A stretch of DNA of 64,000 nucleotides, from positions 1-64,000 of the forward strand of contig NZ_RYFG02000109.1 in the NCBI RefSeq assembly GCF_003994235.2. The letters run 5' to 3'. The notes beneath the pieces were generated by a model, which searched no databases, was not told the origin of the DNA, and was given only the letters and a program-made list of their open reading frames with translations. Shown in pieces: positions 15,004 through 24,327 of this stretch. The stretch is from Candidatus Methylobacter oryzae. GTDB taxonomy: Bacteria > Pseudomonadota > Gammaproteobacteria > Methylococcales > Methylomonadaceae. A program made the position numbers and the translations under genes. Position 1 is the first letter of the stretch. Each line of letters opens with the position of its first letter.

Positions 15004-16968
15004 TTAAGAAGAGTAAGAGTTGTCCGTTTTGCGGACAGATTGAGAAAATTGTTCAATAAAAAAATAATGGCACAACTGTGTAGAAAGGACGCCTACCAAA
15101 GCCATGTTGTCTTTGTAGGCAATTGAGTTGCCGCGGCTGGCTTTTTTAAGCAGAAAACCGACTTTTTGGGCATCGAAATAACCATAGCGTTTGAGCTTTT
15201 CTTCGCTTAGCAGATCATTCACATAGGCTGGAGGATGGCTGGAAAAGAAGGCAGGAATATCAGGCGCACGATACGGTTGTTTGTGACGCTGAAGAATTTG
15301 CCGGGGCAAATGGCTTTTCATGGCTTGTTTGAATAGATATTTTTCGTTCAGTACGCGCATCTTCAGGCGCGGGTTCAGGCGATTGGCGAACTCAATAACA
15401 CGATGATCCAGGAACGGAAAACGTCCTTCTACCGAATTGGCCATCAGCATACGGTCGCCCTGGGAGCATAATAAATAACTGCCCATCAGCGTCTTTGCTT
15501 CCAGATATTGCGCCCGGTTGAATGAATGCCAGTTGCCGAAAGCGGCCGGCAACTGCTCGCTTAGCCGGTCGGCGGCATTTTCCCGTAATTTGGCGTTGAG
15601 TTCCGGCGAGAAAAAGATTTTGCACTGGGACGTAGTGAACCACCGGGTAAGATGGCTGAATCCCGGTTGATTGGGCGTTTCCAGACCGATGCTGTAGTAA
15701 TTGTTCAAGTAAGTTTTAGCCTGGGAGCCGGAGGTTTCCAGATAAGGATATAGCGCTTTGAGCAGTAACGGCCGCCATTCGGATTGAGGATGACGGGCCC
15801 AGAATTGGCGGATTTTGGCTTCCTTGAATAGATCGTAACCTCCCAATGTTTCGTCAGCCCCTTCTCCGGTAAGAACGACTTTATAACCCGAGGCGCGCAC
15901 CAAGCCGGACAGTTGCCGCATAGGCGTCGGAGCCGTGCGTAAGATCGCGGTTTCGGCATGGAAAATTGTGTCCGGGAAGTTATCGGCAATGTCGTTGTTT
16001 TGACAGGATATTCGGCTGTTTTCCACGCCAAGGTGTTCGATCATTTGTTTCTGGAAAGCTGATTCGTCAAGCGACTGATCTTCAAATCCGATAGAGAAGG
16101 TCTTCAGCGGCGCATCCGAGTGGCGGCGGATTAATGCTACCAGCGCAGAGGAGTCGAGTCCTCCTGAAAGGTAGGCGCCAACCGGGACATCGGCGCGCAA
16201 ACGAATGGATGTTGCATCGGCTAATAATTCATACAACTGCTCGGCCAGGTCGGCGTCCGAACCTTCGTGATAGTCGCTTTGTTCGGGAAAGCGCCAATCC
16301 CAATAAACGGATTCATGCAAACTACCGTTTTCCAATACCAGCATGTGCCCTGGCGACACTTCAAAAATATCTTCAAAGAGGGTATTAGGGCTGCGAGGCG
16401 CCCAGAATGTGAATATTTGGTCTAACGCGGCTGCGGATATGCGCGGTGCTTCCGATAGTTGGGGTAAGAGCGCTTTGATTTCCGAAGCAAATAATAGCCG
16501 ATCGCCTTGGCGTGTGTAGAAAAACGGCAGAATACCGACTCGATCCCGCACTAACAATAATCGTTGGCGGCGGCTATCCCAAAGAGCGATGGCAAATTGG
16601 CCGTTCAAGTGTTGCACAAAAGCGTCGCCGTATTGTTCATAGGCATGGACAATGACTTCGGTATCGCTGTGCGTATAAAAGTAGTGCCCCTTTTTAATCA
16701 GGGTTTGGCGCAGCTCTATATAATTAAATATCTCGCCGTTGAAAGTGATCCATACGGTCCGGTCCTCGTTATGCATCGGCTGAACGCCACCGGTAAGGTC
16801 GATGATGCTGAGCCGGGTGTGACCCAAGCCGACCCGCTGGTTGGGATCAATGTAGACGCCTCTTCCGTCCGGTCCACGGTGGTGCAGGGAGGGCAGCATG
16901 CTGTACACGTCCGTTTCATTAATTTTGGTTTGCATCGAGAGCGCTGCGATACCGCTAATTCCACACAT
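15004..16968 (-). CDS. asnB: asparagine synthetase B-like glutamine amidotransferase
   Basis: 654 aa. The N-terminal class II glutaminase begins MCGISG with catalytic Cys2 (after Met removal), and includes HRGPDGRG, GHTRLSIIDL and FNGEIFNY. The C-terminal synthetase domain has the pyrophosphate loop LSGGLDSSALVAL and TGEGADETLGGYD. Both halves look active, so it can hydrolyse glutamine and amidate an adenylated carboxylate. It is the first gene of the minus-strand operon; AsnB paralogues in such settings usually amidate uronic acids or pathway intermediates rather than aspartate. Terminal residues show no added domain. A long promoter-bearing region lies upstream. Confidence 0.93.
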   Translation of the reverse strand: MCGISGIAALSMQTKINETDVYSMLPSLHHRGPDGRGVYIDPNQRVGLGHTRLSIIDLTGGVQPMHNEDRTVWITFNGEIFNYIELRQTLIKKGHYFYTHSDTEVIVHAYEQYGDAFVQHLNGQFAIALWDSRRQRLLLVRDRVGILPFFYTRQGDRLLFASEIKALLPQLSEAPRISAAALDQIFTFWAPRSPNTLFEDIFEVSPGHMLVLENGSLHESVYWDWRFPEQSDYHEGSDADLAEQLYELLADATSIRLRADVPVGAYLSGGLDSSALVALIRRHSDAPLKTFSIGFEDQSLDESAFQKQMIEHLGVENSRISCQNNDIADNFPDTIFHAETAILRTAPTPMRQLSGLVRASGYKVVLTGEGADETLGGYDLFKEAKIRQFWARHPQSEWRPLLLKALYPYLETSGSQAKTYLNNYYSIGLETPNQPGFSHLTRWFTTSQCKIFFSPELNAKLRENAADRLSEQLPAAFGNWHSFNRAQYLEAKTLMGSYLLCSQGDRMLMANSVEGRFPFLDHRVIEFANRLNPRLKMRVLNEKYLFKQAMKSHLPRQILQRHKQPYRAPDIPAFFSSHPPAYVNDLLSEEKLKRYGYFDAQKVGFLLKKASRGNSIAYKDNMALVGVLSTQLCHYFFIEQFSQSVRKTDNSYSS

Positions 16969-17710
16969 GTAAATTCCTTGGCGTCCTGTTTGAACTTAAG
17001 TGTTACTCTTTGAATATCATATGAAAAACGACAACGTTTGATTTATTCTAAATAGAAACGATGAGAAAGAATATAAGTGCAAATACTAGGAAAACCGGGG
17101 AATTTAATGGAAAGTTAATTTAACTGTAATAGGATTGTTTTGATGATGTTGAATTAAAACAATCTCTTAAGTTGTCCGGAATCTAATAGGCATTGTATAA
17201 AGGCAATAATAGCTATGGGCGGGTAAGCGTATTTCCGATATGGATGAGCAGGTCTTTTGCTGATGGTGCGTATCAAATACTCGGGTGATATAGATGGCAG
17301 GCTTGCATCGTGCAACGGAGCGGGTTACTTGCCGGATTGGCAAGAAGCGATTTTTTAAGCTTTGTCTTATTCGTTTAAATGAAGAATAACTGTGTCTGAA
17401 TGCCATGCCGCGCAATATTTTCAGGGATGAAAAGCCGGTAAATAACAAGGTTATTTTAGCAGTGCTATTGCCTGAGTAATCGGGTAGGAATATAATGGAA
17501 TATTGAGAGGGTATTAATCGTCTCTTCACTAAACAATAAAGGGTCTGTAAATCGTTATTTAGTGTTAATGGGTGTGATTTCGAATCCTTCCGTTCACGCA
17601 GTCCCATTCATAATTAAGAGTTAGCGATGATCATTAACTCTTCAGTTCTTTTGAGCCGTTTACCGGTATTCTATAGAAATTCTTATTTAAATTTTAGTTG
17701 AGGTAAAGAA
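16969..17710. other. divergent promoter region between asnB and tig
   Basis: About 740 bp, A+T-rich, with no gene I can support. The longest open frame (17167-17607, minus) has an unlikely composition and no ribosome-binding site. The region should hold the promoter of the ligase operon (leftwards) and that of trigger factor (rightwards). Positions 17571-17592 contain a small TTCGAA-centred palindrome (GATTTCGAATC) resembling a T-arm, but no tRNA cloverleaf can be drawn around it. Confidence 0.4.
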
Positions 17711-19006
17711 ATGCAAGTTTCTGTCGAAAAGACATCAGAATTAAGCCGAAAAATGACTGTTAGCGTGCCTGAAGAAGTTGTTCAGGAAAAAATGGCGGCA
17801 CGTTTAAAGTCGTTAGCGCGCGAAGTTAAAATTGATGGCTTTCGTCCGGGTAAAGTGCCACAGCATGTCATTAAGAAAATGTATGGAGATCGGGTTCGCG
17901 GCGAAATAGCGGGGGATCTGGTTGAAACCACTTATTATAAAGCGCTGGAGGAAAACGATTTAAGACCTGCCGGTTATCCCCACATTCATCCATCCGATGA
18001 AGGCGAAGGCTTCAAATATACCGCTGAGTTTGAGGTCTATCCTGAAATATCATTGGAAGGCGTTGAGAAACTTGAAGTGTCGCGGCCTGTCGCCGTGGTT
18101 CAAGATGTTGACGTCGACGACATGATTGAAAAACTAAGAGCGCAAAAGAAAACATGGGCAGTTGTTGAACGTGCATCCCAAGAACAGGATCGAGTGACGA
18201 TTAGTTTTTCAGGCGAATCCGAGGGCGAGAATTTTACGGATGGAAAAGTAGAAAATTATAAGGTTGAAATCGGCGCAAAACAAATGATTCCAGGCTTTGA
18301 AGACAACCTAATCGGTCTTAAAGCAGGCGACAGTAAAAGCTTTGAAGTATCTTTTCCTGAAGAATACGGCAATGAGAAATTAGCCGGCAAAGCGGCTAAG
18401 TTTGATGTTGAAATGACTAGTGTTGAAGAATCTACTCTGCCGGAAATCGATGAGGCTTTTATTAAGGCATACGGTATTGAAGGCTCGACGGATACTTTCC
18501 GCGAAGATATTCGCAGCAATCTTGAAAGTGAGCTGGAACAGGCATTACGCAACAAGTTGAAAAACTCAGTGATGAATGCGCTATATGAAAAAATTCAGAT
18601 TACTGTTCCGAATGCATTAGTTGACTTGGAAATTGAAAGTATGATGAAACCGTACATCGAGACAGCCAAAAGACAGAAAATGAAGCTGGAAGACTTAAAG
18701 CTGCCTAGAGATGCATTTGAAGAGCAGGCAAAGCGCCGCGTGGCTTTGGGATTGATCTTAAGCGAGATTATTCATAAAAACGAAATTAAAGTGGACGATA
18801 ACAAAGTGCGTTCTACTATTGAAGACATGGCGAAAAGCTACGAGCGTCCCAGCGACGTTGTTGAGTGGTATTATTCCGATAAGACTCGGTTAAACGATGT
18901 AAAACAGATGGTTTTGGAAAATCAAACCATTGAGTGGCTGGTCGAGCGGGCCAAAGTGTCTGACGAGACTGTAAGTTTTAGCGATGCTATGAATAAGCAA
19001 GGGTAA
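17711..19006 (+). CDS. tig: trigger factor
   Basis: 431 aa, ribosome-associated chaperone and peptidyl-prolyl isomerase. The ribosome-binding signature GFRPGKVP is near residue 45 in the N-terminal domain, the FKBP-type PPIase domain spans about residues 160-245 (DRVTISFSGE through AKFDVEM), and the C-terminal helical arms follow. The length is normal. GAGGTAAAGAA precedes the ATG. It leads the classical tig-clpP-clpX order, with clpP starting 12 nt after its stop. Confidence 0.97.
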   Translation: MQVSVEKTSELSRKMTVSVPEEVVQEKMAARLKSLAREVKIDGFRPGKVPQHVIKKMYGDRVRGEIAGDLVETTYYKALEENDLRPAGYPHIHPSDEGEGFKYTAEFEVYPEISLEGVEKLEVSRPVAVVQDVDVDDMIEKLRAQKKTWAVVERASQEQDRVTISFSGESEGENFTDGKVENYKVEIGAKQMIPGFEDNLIGLKAGDSKSFEVSFPEEYGNEKLAGKAAKFDVEMTSVEESTLPEIDEAFIKAYGIEGSTDTFREDIRSNLESELEQALRNKLKNSVMNALYEKIQITVPNALVDLEIESMMKPYIETAKRQKMKLEDLKLPRDAFEEQAKRRVALGLILSEIIHKNEIKVDDNKVRSTIEDMAKSYERPSDVVEWYYSDKTRLNDVKQMVLENQTIEWLVERAKVSDETVSFSDAMNKQG

Positions 19007-19018
19007 CAAGGGGTTTAA

Positions 19019-19666
19019 ATGTATAACCAGTACATAAGAAATCAAATGATGGCGCCGGAAGCAGCAGGCGGTTTGGTGCCTATCGTTATTGAACAAACTG
19101 CTCGCGGTGAGCGTTCTTTCGATATTTATTCCAGATTATTAAAGGAGCGGGTCATCTTTTTAGTGGGGCAAGTTGAAGATTACATGGCCAATCTGGTTGT
19201 TGCTCAATTGCTCTTTCTGGAATCGGAAAATCCTGATAAAGACATCCATTTATATATCAATTCGCCGGGTGGTTCAGTGACGGCAGGTATGTCAATCTAT
19301 GACACTATGCAGTTTATTAAGCCCGATGTCAGTACTATGTGCATCGGCCAAGCAGCCAGTATGGGGGCGTTGCTTCTAACTGGCGGCGCCAAAGGCAAGC
19401 GTTATTGTTTACCCCATTCAAGAATGATGATTCATCAGCCTTTGGGCGGTTTTCAAGGGCAGGCTTCCGATATTGATATTCATGCCAGAGAAATTCTGTC
19501 CATAAGGGAAAAACTAAATAAAATTCTTTCCGATCATACCGGTCAGCCGATAGAAAAGGTTCAGCAAGACACAGACAGAGACAATTTTTTAAGCGCAAAT
19601 GACGCTGTTAGTTACGGTCTAATTGATCAAGTGTTGTCGAGTCGAACAACTGTTGCTAATAAATAA
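19019..19666 (+). CDS. clpP: ATP-dependent Clp protease proteolytic subunit
   Basis: 215-aa serine peptidase that forms the Clp degradation chamber. The catalytic Ser is in [11 protein letters not shown], the His in [11 protein letters not shown], and the Asp in the following helix-strand region (DTDRDNF). N-terminus [24 protein letters not shown] is the family's conserved start. AAGGGG ribosome-binding site, 12 nt after tig; co-transcribed with tig and followed by clpX. Confidence 0.98.
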   Translation: MYNQYIRNQMMAPEAAGGLVPIVIEQTARGERSFDIYSRLLKERVIFLVGQVEDYMANLVVAQLLFLESENPDKDIHLYINSPGGSVTAGMSIYDTMQFIKPDVSTMCIGQAASMGALLLTGGAKGKRYCLPHSRMMIHQPLGGFQGQASDIDIHAREILSIREKLNKILSDHTGQPIEKVQQDTDRDNFLSANDAVSYGLIDQVLSSRTTVANK

Positions 19667-19717
19667 CGGTTGGTATTTTTTTGTATTTCGATATATTCTT
19701 TGCTCAATCGAAAGTAA

Positions 19718-19738
19718 AAACATCATCTTTGGATGTTT
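19718..19738 (+). promoter_or_regulatory. small hairpin upstream of clpX ribosome-binding site
   Basis: AAACATC and GATGTTT (7 bp) flank a 7-nt loop immediately before the GGGGGAG ribosome-binding site of clpX. It could modulate clpX translation or be a processing site between clpP and clpX. The stem is short, so significance is uncertain. Confidence 0.3.
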
Positions 19739-19753
19739 GGGGGAGTCCAATTT

Positions 19754-21025
19754 ATGAGTAATGACAAAAACAGCAAAGATGACGATAAACTACTTTATTG
19801 TTCTTTTTGTGGCAAAAGTCAGCATGAGGTCAGAAAGCTTATTGCTGGGCCATCAGTTTATGTCTGTGATGAGTGTGTAGATCTTTGTAACGATATTATT
19901 AAAGATGAGTTACAGGATGACTCTTCTTCTTTCGGTGGTGAATTGCCCAAGCCGAAAGAGATAAAAGAAGAGCTTGATAGCTATGTTATCGGCCAGGAAA
20001 ATGCGAAAAAGATTTTGGCTGTTGCGGTTTATAATCACTATAAACGTCTGCGCAGCAAGTCCAAAAAAGATACGGTTGAATTAGCCAAGAGCAATATTTT
20101 ATTGATCGGACCTACCGGTTCAGGAAAAACCTTGCTGGCTGAGACATTGGCGCGCTTATTGGATGTACCTTTTACTATTGCTGATGCAACTACGCTGACA
20201 GAGGCTGGCTATGTCGGAGAGGATGTAGAGAATATCATCCAGAAGATTCTGCAGAAATGTGATTATGATGTAGAGAAGGCTGAGACCGGTATTGTCTATA
20301 TTGATGAGATCGATAAGATTTCCAGGAAATCCGATAATCCGTCAATTACACGGGATGTTTCGGGGGAAGGGGTTCAGCAGGCTTTATTGAAACTGATTGA
20401 AGGAACCATCGCCTCGGTTCCGCCTCAAGGCGGGCGCAAACATCCTCAGCAGGAGTTTTTGCAAGTTAATACGGCTAATATCCTGTTTATCGTTGGAGGC
20501 GCTTTTGCAGGCTTGGATCGGGTTATCAAAGACCGTTCGGAGAAAGGTGGAATCGGTTTTTCTGCCGATATAAAAACCAAAGATGAATCAAAAAACATCG
20601 GTCAGCTATTTGCTGAAGTCGAGGCTGAGGATTTGATCAAATATGGATTAATTCCTGAATTTGTCGGCCGCCTTCCGGTTGTTGCTACATTAGAAGAGCT
20701 GGATGAAAATGCTTTGGTTCAAATATTGACAGAACCTAAAAATGCGCTGGTCAAACAATATAAGCATTTGTTTGAGATGGAAGGAGCGGAACTTGAGTTC
20801 CGGGAAGATTCATTGGTAGCGATTGCCCGTAAAGCTATGGAAAGAAAAACCGGAGCAAGAGGTCTAAGAACAATTGTTGAAAATGTTCTGTTAAACACTA
20901 TGTATGAATTGCCGTCTGCAGATAATATTTGCAAGGTGGTCGTTGACGGTAGTGTTATCTTGGGTGAGTCAGAACCTATTCTGGTGTATGAGACCGAAAA
21001 GAAAAAAGCTTTTGCTGAATCTTAA
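19754..21025 (+). CDS. clpX: ATP-dependent Clp protease ATP-binding subunit ClpX
   Basis: Start placed at 19754 ([10 protein letters not shown]) after GGGGGAGT; a frame beginning 7 codons earlier has no ribosome-binding site. 423 aa. The N-terminal zinc finger ([11 protein letters not shown] ... [11 protein letters not shown]), Walker [13 protein letters not shown], Walker [11 protein letters not shown], the GYVGEDVE pore loop and sensor region [10 protein letters not shown] are all present. It unfolds substrates and feeds them to ClpP. A strong terminator follows. Confidence 0.98.
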   Translation: MSNDKNSKDDDKLLYCSFCGKSQHEVRKLIAGPSVYVCDECVDLCNDIIKDELQDDSSSFGGELPKPKEIKEELDSYVIGQENAKKILAVAVYNHYKRLRSKSKKDTVELAKSNILLIGPTGSGKTLLAETLARLLDVPFTIADATTLTEAGYVGEDVENIIQKILQKCDYDVEKAETGIVYIDEIDKISRKSDNPSITRDVSGEGVQQALLKLIEGTIASVPPQGGRKHPQQEFLQVNTANILFIVGGAFAGLDRVIKDRSEKGGIGFSADIKTKDESKNIGQLFAEVEAEDLIKYGLIPEFVGRLPVVATLEELDENALVQILTEPKNALVKQYKHLFEMEGAELEFREDSLVAIARKAMERKTGARGLRTIVENVLLNTMYELPSADNICKVVVDGSVILGESEPILVYETEKKKAFAES

Positions 21026-21050
21026 ATTTTAAAACATACGGTTGGATGAT

Positions 21051-21088
21051 AAAAAAGGGAGCTTTTTAATTTAAAGCTCCCTTTTTTT
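21051..21088 (+). terminator. rho-independent terminator after clpX
   Basis: AAAAAAGGGAGCTTT, a 7-nt loop, then AAAGCTCCCTTTTTTT: a perfect stem of about 15 bp ending in a T-run, just after the clpX stop. It closes the tig-clpP-clpX unit. Confidence 0.9.
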
Positions 21089-21118
21089 GTGCTGGAGGTA
21101 CTATCTTGAGCAGGTATC

Positions 21119-21145
21119 CTTGCTATTTTAATTAACGCCCCAATA
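21119..21145 (+). promoter_or_regulatory. heat-shock (sigma-32-like) promoter upstream of lon
   Basis: CTTGCT (21119-21124), a 13-nt spacer, then CCCCAATA (21138-21145) fits the sigma-32 consensus CTTGAA-N13-15-CCCCATnT. The implied leader to the lon ATG is about 30 nt. Heat-shock control of lon is established in E. coli, which supports the call. Confidence 0.6.
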
Positions 21146-21181
21146 ATCTTCTTTTTAAGAAATAGATAGATTATTCCGTTT

Positions 21182-23608
21182 ATGGAAACGCACAAAATGA
21201 CAGATTTACAACAAATAAATACACTGATTCCGGTATTACCGCTCAGAGATGTAGTGGTTTACCCACACATGGTTATCCCCTTGTTTGTCGGTCGGGAAAG
21301 GTCGATTGATGCTTTGGATGCTGCGATGAAAGACAATAAACAGATTCTGTTGGTCGCGCAAAAGGAAGCGGAAATTGATGAGCCGGATATTACTGATCTT
21401 TATGAGGTTGGTACTCTGGCTAACATCCTGCAGATGTTGAAATTGCCTGATGGCACGGTCAAGGTGTTGGTTGAAGGCATTCAACGCAGTAAAGTATTGC
21501 ACTATAAAGAGACAGAGAAATATTTTTCCGCAATGGTGACGGAGATTTTTGATGTTTTGAAATTAACCGAGCAAGAACAGGATGTATTGCAACGCACGGT
21601 TATTAGTTCATTCGATCAATACGTTAAGCTGAATAATAAGATTCCTCCCGAGGTTTTGAATTCGCTGTCAGGTATTGATGATCCAAGCCGGCTTGCCGAT
21701 ACCATGGCGGCCCATATGACTTTAAAAGTCAATGAAAAGCAGACCATTTTAGAAACAGCCGATATAGAAAAGCGCCTTGAAGGCTTAATGACCTTGATGG
21801 AAGGAGAGGTTGACCTTTTAGAGATGGAGAAGAGAATTCGTGTGCGTGTTAAGCAGCAAATGGAGAAAAATCAAAGGGAATACTATCTGAATGAACAGAT
21901 GAAGGCGATTCAAAAAGAATTGGGCGATATGGATGATGTGCCCAATGAAATTGAAGAATTGACAAAGAAAATAGAAAGTGCAGGCATGACCAAAGAAGCT
22001 AAAGCGAAAGCCGATGCTGAGCTTAGTAAGCTTAAACAGATGTCGCCTATGTCGGCCGAAGCAACCGTGGTGCGCAATTATATTGATTGGATGGTCAATG
22101 TACCGTGGAAGAAAAAGACCAAGGTTCGGCATGATTTAAAGCTTGCAGAGCAGGTTTTGGAAGCTGAACATTATGGTTTGGATAAGGTTAAAGAGCGTAT
22201 TCTTGAATATCTTGCTGTTCAGCAGCGGGTTAGGCAGCTCAAAGGGCCAATTCTATGCTTGGTCGGTCCTCCGGGTGTAGGAAAAACTTCTTTGGGTGAA
22301 TCGATTGCCAGGGCAACCAACCGTAAATATGTACGTATGGCTTTGGGCGGTGTGCGTGATGAGGCTGAAATTCGAGGCCATCGTCGAACTTATATCGGAT
22401 CTATGCCTGGTAAAATTTTACAGAATTTGTCTAAGATCAAAACGCGTAACCCAATGTTTTTACTTGATGAAATCGACAAAATGGCTGCGGATTTTCGAGG
22501 AGATCCTGCGTCGGCTTTACTGGAAGTGCTGGATCCCGAGCAGAACCATACTTTTTCGGATCATTATCTGGAGGTGGATTTTGATTTATCCGATGTGATG
22601 TTTGTGGCGACAGCGAACACCATGAATATTCCTCCTGCATTGTTGGACAGAATGGAAGTCATACGTATCGCGGGTTATACAGAAGATGAAAAAATCAATA
22701 TTGCAATCCGCTATTTGATTCCCAAACAAGTCAAAAATAACGGCCTTAAAGAGCAGGAGATTCATATTACCGAAGAGGCTGTTAGAGACATAATTCGGTA
22801 TTATTCTCGAGAGGCCGGAGTTCGAAGTCTTGAGCGGGAAATATCGAAAATTTGCCGCAAAGTGGTTAAAGATTTGTTATTGAAAACGGATCAAGTTAAG
22901 GTTGTAGTTAATCCTGCAAACTTGGATAAATATCTGGGCGTTAAGCGTTTCCATTATGGTCTTGCGGAAGAGAAAGATCAGATTGGGCAGGTTACCGGTT
23001 TGGCTTGGACTGAAGTCGGAGGCGAGCTGTTAACTATTGAGACGGCAGTAATTCCCGGAAAAGGCAAGCAATCGTCAACCGGTAAACTCGGCGATGTTAT
23101 GAAGGAGTCGATTGAAGCGGCGATGACTGTCGTCAGGAGCCGGTCCGGAATTTTGGGCATTGATAATGAATTGTTCCAGAAGAATGACATTCACATTCAT
23201 GTTCCAGAGGGAGCAACGCCAAAAGATGGGCCAAGTGCCGGTATAGGGATGTGTACCGCCATTATCTCGGCTTTGACTAAAATACCGGTTCGAGCTTCTG
23301 TCGCTATGACAGGAGAGATTACTTTGCGCGGCGAAGTATTGCCTATCGGCGGTTTAAAGGAAAAGCTTCTGGCCGCTCATCGTGGAGGAATAACAACAGT
23401 TGTAATTCCTGCAGAAAATGAAAAGGATCTGGCTGAGATACCGGAAAACATCAAACAAAACCTGGAAATAAAACCGGTTCATTGGATAGATGAAGTATTG
23501 GAGATTGCTTTGCAGCATATGCCGATTCCTTTCGAAAAAATAGAAGAGCAGGGAAAAACCGAGGCCGAAGCAATTAAAGTGATAAAACAGAGCCCAACCG
23601 CACATTAA
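21182..23608 (+). CDS. lon: ATP-dependent protease Lon
   Basis: 808-aa cytoplasmic AAA+ serine protease. N-terminal substrate-binding domain begins [24 protein letters not shown]... in the family pattern; Walker A is [12 protein letters not shown] and Walker [11 protein letters not shown]; the catalytic Ser is in [11 protein letters not shown] and the Lys in [14 protein letters not shown]. An alternative ATG five codons in (21197, MTDLQQ) is equally plausible. It has its own heat-shock-like promoter and a terminator, in the usual clpX-lon-hupB order. Confidence 0.98.
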   Translation: METHKMTDLQQINTLIPVLPLRDVVVYPHMVIPLFVGRERSIDALDAAMKDNKQILLVAQKEAEIDEPDITDLYEVGTLANILQMLKLPDGTVKVLVEGIQRSKVLHYKETEKYFSAMVTEIFDVLKLTEQEQDVLQRTVISSFDQYVKLNNKIPPEVLNSLSGIDDPSRLADTMAAHMTLKVNEKQTILETADIEKRLEGLMTLMEGEVDLLEMEKRIRVRVKQQMEKNQREYYLNEQMKAIQKELGDMDDVPNEIEELTKKIESAGMTKEAKAKADAELSKLKQMSPMSAEATVVRNYIDWMVNVPWKKKTKVRHDLKLAEQVLEAEHYGLDKVKERILEYLAVQQRVRQLKGPILCLVGPPGVGKTSLGESIARATNRKYVRMALGGVRDEAEIRGHRRTYIGSMPGKILQNLSKIKTRNPMFLLDEIDKMAADFRGDPASALLEVLDPEQNHTFSDHYLEVDFDLSDVMFVATANTMNIPPALLDRMEVIRIAGYTEDEKINIAIRYLIPKQVKNNGLKEQEIHITEEAVRDIIRYYSREAGVRSLEREISKICRKVVKDLLLKTDQVKVVVNPANLDKYLGVKRFHYGLAEEKDQIGQVTGLAWTEVGGELLTIETAVIPGKGKQSSTGKLGDVMKESIEAAMTVVRSRSGILGIDNELFQKNDIHIHVPEGATPKDGPSAGIGMCTAIISALTKIPVRASVAMTGEITLRGEVLPIGGLKEKLLAAHRGGITTVVIPAENEKDLAEIPENIKQNLEIKPVHWIDEVLEIALQHMPIPFEKIEEQGKTEAEAIKVIKQSPTAH

Positions 23609-23614
23609 TTGCGT

Positions 23615-23649
23615 TTGCGGTTTTGTCGGTTAAGTTGGCAAAACCGCAA
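23615..23649. terminator. hairpin after lon
   Basis: TTGCGGTTTTG and CAAAACCGCAA form a perfect 11-bp stem starting 7 nt after the lon stop, around a 13-nt loop. No clean T-run follows on the plus strand, but position and stability suggest a terminator. Confidence 0.65.
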
Positions 23650-23677
23650 AAATCAGGGCTTGCAGGGTGGTTAGTGC

Positions 23678-23707
23678 TTGACACTGCGTGAGTGCAGTTG
23701 CTATAAA
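23678..23707 (+). promoter_or_regulatory. sigma-70 promoter of hupB
   Basis: TTGACA (23678-23683), an 18-nt spacer and TATAAA (23702-23707): a near-consensus housekeeping promoter about 95 bp before the HU start codon. Confidence 0.7.
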
Positions 23708-23802
23708 GGCTAGCGTTTTTGTGCTACTGAGGATTAGGCATGGGAATCATCACGCAGATCTTCAAGAATATAACTTTAAAAATAACTTCCTAAGGGGGAA
23801 TA

Positions 23803-24075
23803 ATGAATAAATCGGAACTTATTGATGCTATAGCAGAGTCTGCTGAATTAACAAAAGTGGACGCCGGTCGTGCATTGGATGGCTTTATCGCAGCAGTTAC
23901 AAAAGCATTGAGCGCTGGTGATTCTGTCGCTTTAGTTGGATTTGGAACCTATGCAGTAAAAGAAAGAGCTGAGCGTAAAGGACGTAATCCGCAAACTGGG
24001 GCAGAGATTGTTATTAAAGCAGCAAAAATTCCTTCATTTAAAGCTGGCAAATCTTTAAAAGATGCTGTAAACTAG
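23803..24075 (+). CDS. hupB: nucleoid-associated protein HU-beta
   Basis: 90 aa, the standard HU length. It starts [20 protein letters not shown] and contains the DNA-binding arm signature [21 protein letters not shown] with its Pro at the arm tip. HU binds and bends DNA non-specifically. AAGGGGGAATA is a strong ribosome-binding site. Downstream of lon as in most gammaproteobacteria; two tRNA genes follow. Confidence 0.97.
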   Translation: MNKSELIDAIAESAELTKVDAGRALDGFIAAVTKALSAGDSVALVGFGTYAVKERAERKGRNPQTGAEIVIKAAKIPSFKAGKSLKDAVN

Positions 24076-24088
24076 TATTTCTTTAGTC

Positions 24089-24164
24089 GGGTGCTTAGCT
24101 CAGCCGGGAGAGCATCGCCCTTACAAGGCGAGGGTCGGGGGTTCGAACCCCTCAGCACCCACCA
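24089..24164 (+). tRNA. tRNA-Val (anticodon UAC)
   Basis: 76-nt cloverleaf with encoded CCA. Acceptor arms GGGTGCT and AGCACCC; D-loop AGCTCAGCCGGGAGAGC; anticodon arm TCGCC-CTTACAA-GGCGA giving TAC; T-arm GGGGGTTCGAACCCC. Confidence 0.97.
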
Positions 24165-24170
24165 GACTTT

Positions 24171-24247
24171 GGAGTGGTAGTTCAGTTGGTTAGAATACCG
24201 GCCTGTCACGCCGGTGGTCGCGGGTTCGAGCCCCGTCCACTCCGCCA
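24171..24247 (+). tRNA. tRNA-Asp (anticodon GUC)
   Basis: 77 nt with encoded CCA. Acceptor GGAGTGG with CCACTCC; anticodon arm CCGGC-CTGTCAC-GCCGG giving GTC; T-arm CGGGTTCGAGCCCCG. It follows tRNA-Val by 6 nt, so the two are a transcription unit with the terminator that follows. Confidence 0.97.
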
Positions 24248-24249
24248 AA

Positions 24250-24292
24250 AAATCAAAAAGCTCCGGATCGATTGGTTCGGGGCTTTTTTTTT
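24250..24292 (+). terminator. terminator after the tRNA pair
   Basis: AAAAAGCTCCGGATC, a short loop, then GGTTCGGGGCTTTTTTTTT: an imperfect but long G+C stem followed by nine Ts. Confidence 0.85.
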
Positions 24293-24327
24293 GATTAAAA
24301 TTTAAGTTGTTTCCTTAGGACAGAACT

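Noticed and set aside
15004-16968. Lasso-peptide cyclase (AsnB-like C protein)
   Set aside because: The N-terminal glutaminase with Cys2 is intact and no B protein or leader peptidase is adjacent, so it is an ordinary glutamine-dependent AsnB-type enzyme; the 45-codon ORF alone is not enough to call a RiPP cluster.
17571-17606. Possible tRNA (TTCGAA-centred T-arm-like sequence)
   Set aside because: No acceptor stem, D-arm or anticodon arm can be folded around it.
17167-17607. 146-codon minus-strand frame upstream of tig
   Set aside because: Unlikely composition (many Arg/Ser/Phe with no domain pattern), no ribosome-binding site, and it lies in an A+T-rich promoter region.
23615-23649. Chromosome dimer resolution (dif) site near lon
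   Set aside because: The 11-bp stem does not resemble the XerCD core sequence; it is better explained as a terminator.
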